From Anagrus nilaparvatae (taxonomy: Eukaryota > Arthropoda > Insecta > Hymenoptera > Mymaridae): DNA of 64,000 nt. A model generated the notes under the pieces. That model ran no database searches, was not told where the DNA came from, and saw only the letters and a list, made by a program, of their open reading frames with translations. Both the position numbers and the translations under genes were made by a program. This document shows, piece after piece, positions 36,404 through 48,897 of the stretch. The stretch lies in NCBI GenBank assembly GCA_022575985.1, contig JAKSXM010000132.1:9920001-9984000 (forward strand). Direction: 5' to 3'. The number at the start of each line of letters is the position of its first letter. Position 1 is the first letter of the stretch.

Positions 36404-37924
36404 GAGGGGTAAGGCATTTAATTTTGTTTGAGGTTAAGAGGGCGCTAGTTACTGATTTAAGGGATGAAGGGTTGATTTACATTTTTTATGAGCTTTTTTT
36501 TTATAAAGGATCTTTTATTTTATATAAATTTCTTTGTTATCGACGTTCGAAATCTACTTTATCGATTGAGCTTAATTTATCTACTCTTTGGGTAATTTTG
36601 AGCTTTTGAGCTTTCGATGGATATAAAGTTATTATTATAGTTCATGTAGAAAGCTTTTTTATCTCTAAACAAACTTTTGCTAATTTTAAAAATTTATTTT
36701 AAATTTTATAAACTTTTTGTTTTTTAAATAAAAGTTTTTTTAAGTTTCTTAAAAAAGAAACAAGAAAAAAAGCAAAAGCTTAATTTTTTTTTTCTTATTA
36801 AACTTTTGTCTACTAATGGTAATTATATACTTTCTTTATTTTTTTTTTCTTAACAACTTTTAACAAAAGTAATAAAACGTTGAAATAATTTTCATGTAAA
36901 AAATTTTTATAAAATAAGTTTTTCGAAATGAAAATGGCTTTAGTTTCCAGGTAGTCTTTTTTTTCGCAAGGTATTTTTGAAATATTTTAAATAAATTTTG
37001 AGAAAATATTTTAAACAAAAATGTTTTTTTGACTATTCAAAGGTTTGAATATCGAGAAATTCAATATAAATATTATATTTTCTTTGCTTTTTTAGCCAAA
37101 GGGTTAACCAAAAGAATTTTATTATTTATTTTCGTGTGTAATGTTTCTTAGCATTTTATACACTTGGTGGGTCATAGTACTTGAAGTAGAAAATTTTTTC
37201 CCCTTCTATACTCTTGTCACATATCATTTTCTTGAAATTCGTAGAACGTGAGCTTTAATACTTGAATTTAATAGAGTTTCTAAATCCTTTCCTTTCCTCT
37301 ATCAAAGCCAGAAGTGCATGATTTGTAGTCTGCTGTGCGGTTGCGACCGACTTTATTATTTAGAAATACTCGCATTTGTAAGGAATTTTTTTTATTTTTT
37401 GTTATTATAGACCGAAGTCCGATTTTCGCATTCATGAGAAAAATTACAAAAATTCATTCAAATAGACAGCCTCTCAAGTCAAATTATCAAGTCAATTTTT
37501 ATGTGAGCAAGTCTCGAACATCGAATTGTATTTCAAACCATCCTTATTCCGCCTCCCAGACGCCGTGGGTAATTTTTTTTGAATTAAAAAAAGCATTATT
37601 TACAGACAGCATTACGGTAACCCATTTAAGCATAAAGTCTCACAGACTAAACAACTCCTGATCTATATATTGTAAAGAATTAATTGTAATTGAATTATCT
37701 AGTTAATGACGTAAAAATTGTTTCCTTATCATTCTTAATTCGCAAAATAAATGGCACATCTTATGCATGTCTTATGTATGGATAAAAATTGGTCTATTTA
37801 TATACTTTTGGAGATTTGGAATTTTTTCTCGTGCAAAATAGCCATAGGAGCTCGTATAATACATGAGAAATGGCCTATTTACTTTATACAAAAATTAAAA
37901 TTTATTCACACTAAAAAACAATTC

Positions 37925-38205
37925 CAGTTGCCACTACCGGAATTCCATTTGTGGCAGCAGGAATTTTTCTTTTGTTTTAAATTATTGCAAATGGCTTGAA
38001 ATAAAAAGACAACTTAAAAAAATGATTTATTCACTCATTTAAAATGTGAGCACCGCGGCATGGTGATACTAAAAAAAAAAATTTTTGAACCAAAAAGAAA
38101 AAATTTGTTTTAAACTTTTCTTTAGTTTTTATGTGATTTGCAACCAAAGAAAAAAAAAACAATTTCGGCTGCCATAACCAGAATCCCGGTAGCGAAACCC
38201 GCATA
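37925..38205 (+). repeat. Dispersed repeat, copy A
   Basis: Contains GCAAATGGCTTGAAA, TCACTCATTTAAAATGTGAG, CACCGCGGCAT and later GTGATTTGCAACC. The same blocks in the same order occur at 46575-46745 and partly at 41285-41525. Confidence 0.55.
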
Positions 38206-38845
38206 TTTTTTTTCATTGTATTTAAAGTACAGGCAAGACGAAAAGGCATTATAGACAAAATTTGATTCGCACTCAATAAACCAAAAAATACAATAAAAAC
38301 TGATAATAAAAACTTTTTCATTAGCTTTAGACTTAGAAAAAATCTCATTTTTATATCACCATATTTAAAATATGTAATTGAATTCTAATATTACAATTAA
38401 ACTAGCATTTTAACCCAAAAAAAAGCTCATTCCTCAAAACTCTTGAAAATAAAAAAGTTAAAAATAAAAATTAGTATAAAAAAAGTAATTAAAAAAATTT
38501 ATTTAGCATTTAATATAATTTTTTTCGCATTTTATAATGAAAAATTATAAAAGCAAATAAAACAAAAAACACTTGTTATAATTTTCTTATGCATAAAAAT
38601 TTTATTTCCTGGTTATACTCTACCTACTTTTATACGTATTATAATTCTTCTCTATATTTTATGTAAACATTTAAAAATTTTAATATTTTTCATTTTAATT
38701 TCATGTAAGTAAGTAATAATAAAATTTTCATATCAAAAATTATTATGTTATTAAAAAACATAAAATTTTTAAATGGGGTTGTTAACTTGGAATTCATTAA
38801 AAAAGCACCAAATTAATTAAAAAAAAAGATTCAAATTTAACGTAC

Positions 38846-38960
38846 CTGATTTATTTTTTGCTAATTTTAAAGATGGACAACAATTTTGCTATGGGGCCCT
38901 TGTTTTAAAGGGCCCCAATTAATAGTCGACCTGCGACCACCAAGTGCTGGATATTACCAG
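38846..38960 (-). promoter_or_regulatory. Candidate 5' UTR exon of thin with GGGGCCC hairpin
   Basis: Acceptor TTGTTTTTAG before 38960 and donor CAG|GTACGT after 38846 bound 115 nt of GC-richer DNA. It contains a perfect inverted repeat (GGGGCCCTT and AAGGGCCCC around 38893-38917). No ATG start in the exon itself. Order and strand fit the 5' UTR of thin, the only minus-strand gene immediately downstream. Confidence 0.4.
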
Positions 38961-40623
38961 CTAAAAACAAAAAAAATATATAAAATTATTAAAACACTTT
39001 ATTTTATGTACTTATGAAATGAAATTTTAATTCTGAGTAATGAAAATCTTTAAAATTTTCTTATTCATAAAATGAAATAAAAAAAAAATTTAAGCGGGAG
39101 TTAGATTACGTTGTATTTTTCTTCTACTAAAATTATAGTGAGGTTACTTATTAATTCGTCATAATTTACGTAGGAGTTTATTTTTTAACATCAAAATTAG
39201 CCAAAAAAAAAACGTGCGTGTGAAATTTAATAATTTTAAACTATTTTCATAAATTATTTTTTTTATTTTAACAAACTTAAAAAAAATACAAATATTTCGT
39301 AAAAATTTGATAAATTAAAATCCGGATACCATAAGACAAACTTGCAAGTTTAACGTTCGACTAATAAGTTTGCCAATAAAAAACACCCACATAAAAAAAA
39401 AAGTTTATAAAAAAAATATAAAAAATTTTTTTCAAACAGGTGTCAAGGCAATGAAAAAATTTTTTTATTGTTTTGATTGGTAAAAATCGACATATCATCG
39501 TAATAGAATTCTCTCTTTCTCCCCACTTTTCTCTAATGTAAGTTTCATACTACATTTTTTTTTTCATCGTCAACGAACTGGAATTGAAAAATTGACTTTA
39601 TACATAAAAAGAGCAACATGTGGATATTTTAAAAAAAGTTTTATTTATATGAAGCTTGAAAAGTGCATATAAATGAAAATATTTATTTTTTATATTTGAA
39701 ATAGAAATTTTTTTGATATTTATAAGTTTTGATATTATCGATTATAATTTATTGGATGAAAATTTCAAAGTATGATTTAATACTCGAGTTTTTTCTTTTT
39801 TAATTATTATTATTATCATGAGAAAAGTCGTTATTTATGAGAATAAGTAGCTTATAATATATATTCTGTAGAAGATTAAAATTTTTGTTTTAAATAAAAA
39901 TTATATTTAAGGGAGAGCTGGATAAAATTATACGGTAAGTACGATCAAATTTTGAATATAAATCTTGATAAAAATGACTTGGCTAATTTAGCATGAATGA
40001 ATTTAAAAGAGAATTTTTTAGTTTTACTTTATTTTTAAATTCATGAAAATAGAAAAGTTTTTTCAGTATGGTATAAATTTTTATGCGTATTGGAAAAATT
40101 CAGAGATTAGTCTCTCACAAATTCTTAACGTTTACACCTCCGTCCTCTCGTTGACTCCTGTTTCGTAAAAAATTTTTATCTTTATAATCTGGAAATGATC
40201 CAGTTTCTCTCTAATATGTCTAAGAAATCGAAGAAATAACCTAAAGCTGGGTTTTCTTCGGAAAAATTGGGTCATTTTAGAAATTGAAAGGATTTCATAT
40301 TCGTATTCGGTGGCAAAACAATTATAACAAACCGAGAAAAATTTTAAAAACCTGAAAAAAAACATAACCCAAAAATTCTTATTTCGGGCAATTGGACCCT
40401 TTGCTGTAAGAATGGATACTATAATTGTATTCAGCCGTCCAAAAAATAAGATTTTCCATCAATCTGGCATTTAGATTAGTTTAGGATTGTTTTTAACTTT
40501 CCATTGACTTACATCAACTTCGGATACTTCACGTTTGTTTTTTTTTATCAAAAGAAACAAATTTTAGATACGTCTATAACTCTATAGGTTATACTTATTT
40601 TGTTAGAAATTAAATATCGAAGA

Positions 40624-41195
40624 TGTGGCACTGGGCGTAACAAAACTTTTTTTTGAAACTGAGATATTTAGCTATATTCATATACAATAATATGTCCATG
40701 AAAGAGTAGAAGTTTTATGTGTATTTTTGAACAAGAAAATACAAAAATTTCAAAATGTTTCAGCTGAAGAAGCCGTGGGAAAATTTTTGAAAAAAACCTT
40801 TTTTACCATAGCTATTTTTTATAAATCTTAGAACATTTTTAGTTTTTATTTTATAAACAAATAGCTGTAACTCATGATAAAAAAAGTTTTTTCGAAAATT
40901 TTCCCACGGCTTTTCCAGCTGAAATTGAATGCTCTACAACTTTTGCCAAGCAGAATTTTTATCCTAACAGCCAAAACTTGGCACTTTTTGGCTTTAGGAC
41001 TTGCTTAAAAGCCACATTTTAATTTGTCGTATTTGTTTAAAAAACTAAAACATTTTGATTTTTTTTTAATTTTCTTGTTAAAAAAATACACATAAAACGT
41101 CAACTCTTTCATGGACATTATTATACAATATACATAAATATTGCCAAATACCTCAGTTTCAAAGAAAGACTACGATCTACACCCAGTGCTCATGA
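40624..41195. mobile_element. ~570-bp fold-back element
   Basis: GATGTGGCACTGGG at left pairs with CCCAGTGCTCATG at right; ATGTCCATGAAAGAGT pairs with ACTCTTTCATGGACAT; CAGCTGAAGAAGCCGTGGGA pairs with TCCCACGGCTTTTCCAGCTG. Arms are degenerate and noncoding. Confidence 0.75.
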
Positions 41196-41284
41196 GAAAA
41201 CCACCATAAAGTTATTTTTATATTTATATATTTTTTTTAATTCCTTAGATTTTTATTTAAAAAATTTTGTCAATTTATGAAAAT

Positions 41285-41525
41285 TTTTTTCATTCGCGGA
41301 ATTTTGCATCTGGCAAGCAAATAGAAAAAAATTTTTTTTTCTTTAAATTCTTGCAAATGACGTAAAAGAAAATAAAAAAACAAATTAAATTCTGTTAGTA
41401 CCCACGCTTTGTCGTATACTATGACTAAAGAAAAAATAAAAAAAATGTTTTAACTATTATTTTTCAACATTTTATGTGATTGGTAACAATTTAAACAAAA
41501 ACAAAAAATCCACCCACCACGTTAT
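41285..41525 (+). repeat. Dispersed repeat, partial copy B
   Basis: Shares TTCTTGCAAATGACGT, TTTATGTGATTGGTAACAA and the following blocks with 37925-38205, more diverged. Confidence 0.4.
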
Positions 41526-42489
41526 CATGATTCCGCATAATGCAAGTCAAATAGTTCTAGGTCCTACTTATAATCTGCGACTAATTATCTAATAAAATAT
41601 TGTAATAGACTAACACATTTTCTCTGCCTTAACTTTCTGATAAAATTTACCAAAACATATCAGGTTTTTGTACGTAATTACCAAAAGCTTTTTTAGAAAA
41701 TTGGCAAAAATAAAAATTAATTATTCCAATAAAATAAGCTATAAACGTTTCTAAGATATCGATAAAAATAATTGAATTATATACTATAAACAGTTTTAAA
41801 ATGAAAAAAAAAAGTTAAACTCGTGGTTTTATTTAATTATTTTGATAAGAAAAAAGAAAATAAAAACCGCATCATAAAAATAAAATAAACTTTATAAGTA
41901 AACATATTGTTTTCACAGTACAATTTAATACCGTTTAAAATTCTATATTAGGTTGGTACAAAATATTAAAATTAATTTTAAAAATCAAAATTTCAAATTC
42001 TAAAAAATAATAAATTAATCAAAAAAGAAAAAAAAAAAGATGTTTATTTAAATAAATAAAAAAAACAAAAAAACTTTTTGGCACTTACATATTTAAATTT
42101 TCGTAAATAAAAAAAAATAATGTACATAAACTATAAATTTTTTATTTGTAAAAAGCTTTTCCGCGTCTCGCCATCATTGTTTACAATTGCAAGCATACTT
42201 TTTTTACCAAAAAAAAAAAAAAAAATGCATTATAATACAACAGCAACCAAAAAAAAAAAAAAAGAAAAATTTTATTCCCCAGGAGCTTGCAAGCTTTTGT
42301 AATAAATATATGAATGAGGAAATATAGTAGTAGAGAGAATTCACGAGGTCATGGATATAGAGTCAGCGTTTCGTTAAAGCTCATTAAAAAGCTCTTTTTA
42401 TAAATTTGTTAGAAAAAGATAGAAAATAAGAGAAAGTTTTTATTTTTGTTTTTTTTTTTGGTAAAAAAGCTTAAGAAAATTACTACTAC

Positions 42490-42520
42490 CTGTAATTGGA
42501 CACCATCTGTCCATATTAGA
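42490..42520 (-). promoter_or_regulatory. Candidate 31-nt 5' exon with uORF start
   Basis: Acceptor CTTTTTACTGTAG before 42520 and donor ACAG|GTAGTA after 42490. It contains ATGGACAGATGG. If spliced to 38960 the frame runs 26 codons to TAA inside that exon, a potential upstream ORF. Very short, so support rests on the two splice sites and the fit with the next candidate exon. Confidence 0.3.
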
Positions 42521-43127
42521 CTACAGTAAAAAGAGATAGAAAATTTTTAAGATAAAAGAAGATTAAAATTAAATACTATTTTTATATATTTCGCTCTACT
42601 GATGATTTTTTTTCGAGGAAAAAATACCGGAGCATCGTGTCGCTATTTTTAAAAAAAAAATTTTATTTTTGATTATTTAAAAACAAATTTTTTTTTTGTA
42701 ATTATTTAACAGTAATTTTAAGATATAAATAAATTAATCTAATTATTATGTAATTTTAAAATAAAATAACCCCAAAGATATTTTTTTTTTTTTTTTTTGG
42801 CATCAATTTTATAAAATTTTCTATCTTTATCTTTTTATTCATAGAATTTTAAATTATAAATAAAATCTTATATTTTTTTTTTAATCGAAAGATTTTTTAT
42901 ATAATTTTAAAAAATTTTAACGATCTTACTTTAATTGAATGATTACATTTTTCTCTCAATATTTTCACTTATTAAATAATAAATCACATTTTTTTAAACA
43001 CACTGAAGAAATTTCACAATTATTTAAGCACTAAAATTTTCAAAAAAAATTCACAATTTTAATTTAAAAAAAAAAAAAAAATACATTCAAATATCCAAAA
43101 AAAAATATATTTAAATACACAAAAAAA

Positions 43128-43200
43128 CGCACCAGCACACGTCCGTCCGGGCCGGATGGCCGCCCGTCTTAGAGTGAATATCTTATTAGTTATTTCTGGC
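43128..43200 (-). promoter_or_regulatory. GC-rich CpG patch, candidate distal promoter/first exon
   Basis: A roughly 40-base GC-rich block (CCGTCCGGGCCGGATGGCCG within it) is isolated in extremely AT-rich DNA, upstream of the candidate minus-strand 5' exons. On minus it could begin near ATTCACTCTAAG and end at CTG|GTGCGT. It may be the distal thin promoter or an unrelated relic. Confidence 0.3.
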
Positions 43201-46200
43201 AGTATAATGTGCCATCTTCTCTTAAATATTTTTTTTTAGTTTTAGTTTATATATCATTTATTTTTTTTTTTTATTCAAACAAAATTCTTACTTTAGATAT
43301 TTTTATTATTTAGATTATTTTTTTTTTGTGGTTTTTTAGAAATTAGGTCATTTATTTTTTTAGATTTAATACTAAATAAAAATTAATAGATGAAAATATT
43401 TCATTATTCTTATTTATTTACAAAAAAATTGCATATTTTTTTTTCTAAAATTTTGATTAATTAAGAAATTAATTTAAATCTTTTATAAACAGCTTAGAAA
43501 ACTTAACATTCGTGGATTAATATTATGTATGTAGATCGTTGTTTGTGCAATAAATTTGTATAATTTATGTTAAATGTGCAATAAATAATATCAAAATATC
43601 TAACATGACTTAGGATATCATCTTCGAATTACAATGTCGGCGTACCCTTTGGGAAAGAGTTTATTTGAATAATTGTTTAGAGATAGGTAATAATTTAGGA
43701 ATTTTGATGTTATTTCTTGTATTTTCTGTGATGTGGGTACACTTGTCTTTAATTATGTTAATTTGAGGTTACACATTAAATTGGTGAGATTTAATGAAGA
43801 CATAAGTAAATTTTTCTTACTAGTGGGTCGAACACATTTAATTCGCCCCGCGATGCGTTTTCTCCCCACTAAAAAAAAAAAATTGCATTTTATCGATGGG
43901 AGCAAACAAAAATACTCCAGATCGCAGATTACCAACGTAATTAACGTGCGAAAACGCAAATCAGAGACTTAAAATTGCCCGATAAAAAAAAAATTTTGAT
44001 TTGAAATTTTGAAAATTTTGATTTATAAAAAAATTTTTTTTTTTACCAACTTATACTTTTTTTAAATATAAAAAAATTAATTTCAGGATCGCCGCAGTAT
44101 ATTATTATAATTTTATTTGATTTATATAATCAAATTAATTTATAAAATGTTTATAATTAAATACAAAACAAACATTTTATTTAATGTATAAAACGCTTTA
44201 TTCAAATTAATAATTTATTTAGTACCAATAAATAGTTGCTAGGTCAATAAAGTCAAATCACGCAAAACGCTAGGTGAAAATGAGCCTTTTATGATTCTGA
44301 CCTACGTTCCTGACGATTGTGTGGAGCCTTAAGACAAATATGAATTTTCTTTTAAAAATTTGATGCACATAACGAAAATCATAAATTCTTCATGTACTCA
44401 TTCGAGTATAAATTATATTGCTATTATTATTTTTTGCAGTAAAGTTAAAATAAGATTTAATTTTTTTATTCAAGGAAACAATTCTGAAAAAAAGGATTTG
44501 GTTTAACCCATATCATCTTAAGCTGGCTTAAAAAGTTGACTAGGTTTTCATTTAAAAATCTAATAAAAAATAAAAATGTATTTTATATTCTCTGAAGTTC
44601 TCATATTTTAAAGTCTTTGGACTATTTAAATTTTGAACGGGTACTAATTTGTAAACAAAAATCTTATTTGTTTAAACAAAAATTAAAATTTGAAAGTTGC
44701 TTTTACTTTTGATTTTGAATCTCGTGCCTCAATTTTATCATCCGCTGTCTTGAAAAAGTCCAAAAACCTTTTAGATACATTAGGGACTTCTAAAATTAAA
44801 TTTTATAGCTATCAATAAATAGAAATATTGGATTGTATATTTATTAAATATCTTGATTTCTCAGTGTCCTAAAATAATTTACCTGCTTGATCCACTTTGA
44901 ATCATTTATTTATATCTACCTTGACTTCAGATTTACAATAAGCATAAGATTATATTTTCAATTGGTCTTAAAACAGCGACAAAAGATAAAATGTGTAAAA
45001 AATTTTAAAATTATTTTTATTCTTCAATAAATATTTTTATTATTTTATTTTATGAAATATTTGATTAAAAATATAATAAATCATGTTTCTTTAAAAAAAA
45101 AAAAAAGAAATTCTTTCATCTTAATCCACCTAAATTGTTGAAAAATAAAAACTAGATTACAGTAATCTTTTTTATTTTAATGTACTTATAATGGTAAAAA
45201 GAACTCTGCAATATAAAAAAAGAAAAATATTTAAATTAAGTATTCTACTCAGACAACTACATTCTAATTTTATTGAGCATTAAATATATTTATCCTTTAA
45301 AGTCTTTTTCATTATTACTTTTTCATTTTATGTTATCTAGGGGAAAGTAATGCGAAGATTTTTTTATCAGCAATTTTCGATTCATAATTTATAAAGAATT
45401 TTAAAGCGTTCAAGTACATATCTGGAATTTTAATGAAATAAGATTTACTTTTTGGATGTCAAGGGAACCATTTAAAATTGGGATACACCTTTTCTCCTAA
45501 TATAGGGAAAAACTTTGTTTTTCGATAATAACTGAAATTTTCAATCAAATAATCAAGTGAACTAAAAAGTTATTTTCAGAAGGATTTGTTAGATGGAAAT
45601 TTCCTGCTTTGAAAATAAACTAGTGTTCAATGGATTTCATTTTACTCTTATGAACGTAACTTTTGAAACTGAATTATCTGTTGTAGGTAATATAGATTCT
45701 AATACCGTGCTAACAGTGGTTTATCTACAGTTTTTATTTTCTTACTGAAAAATTTCGACACATCTAACACTAATTTGTCCTTGATTATTCATCTATATTA
45801 AATTGGATCCCCATTCATAAAAATTTATAAAAATCAATATAAAATAAAAATTAAAATAGATACATGAAGTAAACTTTTTTTAGATCCTGCTCTGTACACC
45901 TACTCCATTATTGGAAACTTTACCTTACATCTTTATTTTCTTTATATCGAATACTCTTTATCAGACAATATAGAATGCTAAATACTTACTTAAATTACAA
46001 TTATTTTTATTTATAAACGTATTACATTTGTATAGAATTTTCTTAACAATTTCATTTTAAGCATCTTTGTATATTATAATTTGATACTTTCTATACAATT
46101 TTTAAATTAACTTTTATAGTAGTATTAAAAGAAAATATTTACAAAATTTATATTTGAATACATTAGAAATTGGATAATATTGAAAAACAAATTAAAAAAC

Positions 46201-46574
46201 AACTTTTTATAGTTTTAATTAATTAAAAAATGTATTATTCAGAAATTTTTTCTTTGTCAAGAGCGAAAAAAATGAAAATGCTCTTTATTTAATATTTTTT
46301 TTTATTATGCATAGTTAGATTAAGCTTTTGATAAATAATAAATTAAAGCAAAATCTCAAAATTTATAATTTTTGAAGAAATATTATATGAATGCATAAAT
46401 TAAAAGAAAATTAAACATTGCTAGTTTTTTAAAAAATTAAAAATTTTTTAAACTGAGCTTCACAAATTATTTAAAAGTTATATATTTTTGACGATAAGGG
46501 GTAAAAAGTGTTATCTAAGAGTATTTTTATAACTATAACATTTATAGCCAGGCTTTACTTAATAGCTGACGCAG

Positions 46575-46745
46575 AGTTAAACGATTACAAATGGCTTGAA
46601 ACATTAAAAAAATTTTTTAAAAAATGGTTCTTACTCATTTTAAATGCGAGCATTGCGGCATTATGGGGCTTGAAAATAAATTTTTGGACAAAAAAAACTT
46701 TTTTTTGGAACTTGTTTTTTACGTATTACGTAATTTGCAACCATT
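46575..46745 (+). repeat. Dispersed repeat, copy C
   Basis: CAAATGGCTTGAAACATT, CTCATTTTAAATGCGAGCAT, TGCGGCAT and GTAATTTGCAACCATT match copy A in order. Confidence 0.55.
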
Positions 46746-47099
46746 TATTAAGTCCTTTTTAGGCCTAATAAATTTTTTTTAATTCCATGTGCTTTGACTA
46801 TATTAAAGAGAAAGGGCTTTATTAGCTTTTGTTAATAATAGCACATTCTTAAACGAAAAGTTTATTTTGGCAAATACGACGAATTAAAGACCTAACTGTG
46901 GTCGCATTAGGCAAAATAAAATTTTCTAACACAAGTTTCAGGATATTTTTTCTCCACTAAGGGTAATATTAACGGCCTCTCAAAACTGAAATATAGTCAT
47001 TATTTCCCGCTATAGTAGAGAAAATACATTCTTAACCTCCAACTCCAGTCAATATACGGTTTAGCTAGGGTATCTAGTTTCCAGCCACCACCAGATTGG

Positions 47100-47350
47100 G
47101 TCTACTATAGTTTTTTTGGGTCACTAATTATGAATTTCAGGATCATTTTTAAGAGAAAGTTAATCTTCGCTCTTAAATTAGTAAAAACTACCCTTATAAA
47201 GGAGTTTTATAATGCAATCGAACTTTGAGGGTCCAGAGTTAGGCCATATGAGTTTTTTGGGTCGTTGATCATGAATTATGGGGACTTTTCTTATAAAAAA
47301 TTAATATTTCACTCTTTAATTAGCAAAAAATACTCCTGCAATGGCTTATT
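47100..47350 (+). repeat. Two degenerate GGGTCACTGA-family units
   Basis: TTTTTTTGGGTCACTAATTA near 47108 and TTTTTTGGGTCGTTGATCA near 47252, about 145 bases apart, with similar following sequence. Same family as the tandem units at 49047. Confidence 0.5.
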
Positions 47351-48144
47351 ATTTTTAAGAAAAAATTTATGCCTGAAAATTTATTTAGAAAATTTAATTA
47401 TAGTCATTAGTCATTTTAGAAAATAAGGCACAGTCTACTGTATTTATACATACTATGTCATAATAATAAAATAAGCTCATTAATTTTTATTTAATACCGA
47501 TTTGATTTTTTGCTTGCTTTTCTATTCCATTAAAGCCTTTTTTTAGCTCTCTTTACAATGGCTTCCCGAAACTTGCTAATTCAAATCCGTTACATGCATC
47601 TATAATCTCACGAATGATTTTTTGTACTCAGCTGAATAGAAAACTTTCTGATAATTATTTTTTAATAATTATGTAAATATTATTTTAAATCATTTAAAAA
47701 AAAAAAAAGAATGATTAATATGTGAAACATTATTTTGCTTAATCATTGCAATTGTATTAAATTATTTTTGAAATTGATCATTTTTATTTTAGATCATTAT
47801 TAATATGCATATTTAATTTTACTCTGCGGTCATTCAGTAGACACGAGTTATAATGTTTTTAATATTAAAATAATATTATTAAATATAATTGCACGTGTGA
47901 CAAGTTTGATGTGTGGTTTAGTAATGAATGTAAAAGAAATTTTTAATTTTATATAATTTATATATTAATTTATGAATTACTATGATATTAAATCATTTTG
48001 AAGTTATTATTTATGATTTTAAAAAAACCTAAAAACAAAAGTCTATAGAAGCCATATTGTTAGATGTATGCTTTTTTTCCCTGAAGATTGTGCAAGACTA
48101 CTTTTTTATGCCACGTAAGTTTTTTTGTACGCTGATTTCAAATT

Positions 48145-48360
48145 TTTTAGTCCAGACCTCAAATAGCTAACGCTAATACCGTAAAACCGTTATTTTCGTT
48201 CGATTTTGAAGGTTTTTTTGGAGAAAAAAATTTTATCTGTCATTTAAGAGTTTAATTAAAAAGGTTTGGTATAAACTTTTCCAAAAAAAAGCCTTCAAAA
48301 TTGACCGAAAATAGTTTTCGATATTAGCGTTAGCTTTTTGGGGTCTGGGTCAAAAATTTT
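48145..48360. mobile_element. ~215-bp fold-back
   Basis: CCAGACCTCAAATAGCTAACGC at left pairs with GCGTTAGCTTTTTGGGGTCTGG at right, and CGATTTTGAAGG with CCTTCAAAATTGACCG. Confidence 0.65.
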
Positions 48361-48897
48361 ACAGCGACTCCAATAGCCTTAATTCAGTTAAATTTAAGAG
48401 ATTTGAGTCGAATTTGAGTAACTAACTTATGAAATACGTAGAAAAAATACAAAAAGCGGATCAATAGATATAGTCCATAAATGGTAATTTAGGAGAATAT
48501 TTTTGGCATGTTTATCAAAATATTCTTATTAAGAAACCAATGTAAACAAATATCTGTCATTTTGAGCCTTAAGGATAATTTAAAAAGCTGCTCATAAACT
48601 ATGTTAAAATAACTTTCAAAATTTCCTAAAAATAATATATCTATATTACGAAAAATAAAATAGTATAAAAAAATAAAGAATGTCCCAAATCGCGCGCAAA
48701 TTACCATCCAAAATATTCGAAGCCGCCGGAAGCCACGAAACTTCAATTTGGGGTTTTAATTTTTTAAGGCTCAGGGTCGTATAAGATTTCTCTGCGCCAG
48801 TACAGACGAGAAAATATGTCTTTGCCGCACCAGAAAATACAGTTTTTTGGTATTAGTAGTCGGGGCTTAGGTTTAAAAAAAAAAGGCCAAACCTCTG

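Larger units (their letters stand above)
36404..43127. other. Upstream region of thin with dispersed repeats
   Basis: Aside from the two candidate exons and repeats listed separately (37925-38205, 40624-41195, 41285-41525) I see only AT-rich sequence. ORFs here are short and unrecognised. Confidence 0.5.
43201..48144. other. Gene-free AT-rich stretch
   Basis: No supported gene. Contains a dispersed repeat copy (46575-46745) and degenerate units of the GGGTCACTGA repeat family near 47100-47350. Confidence 0.6.
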
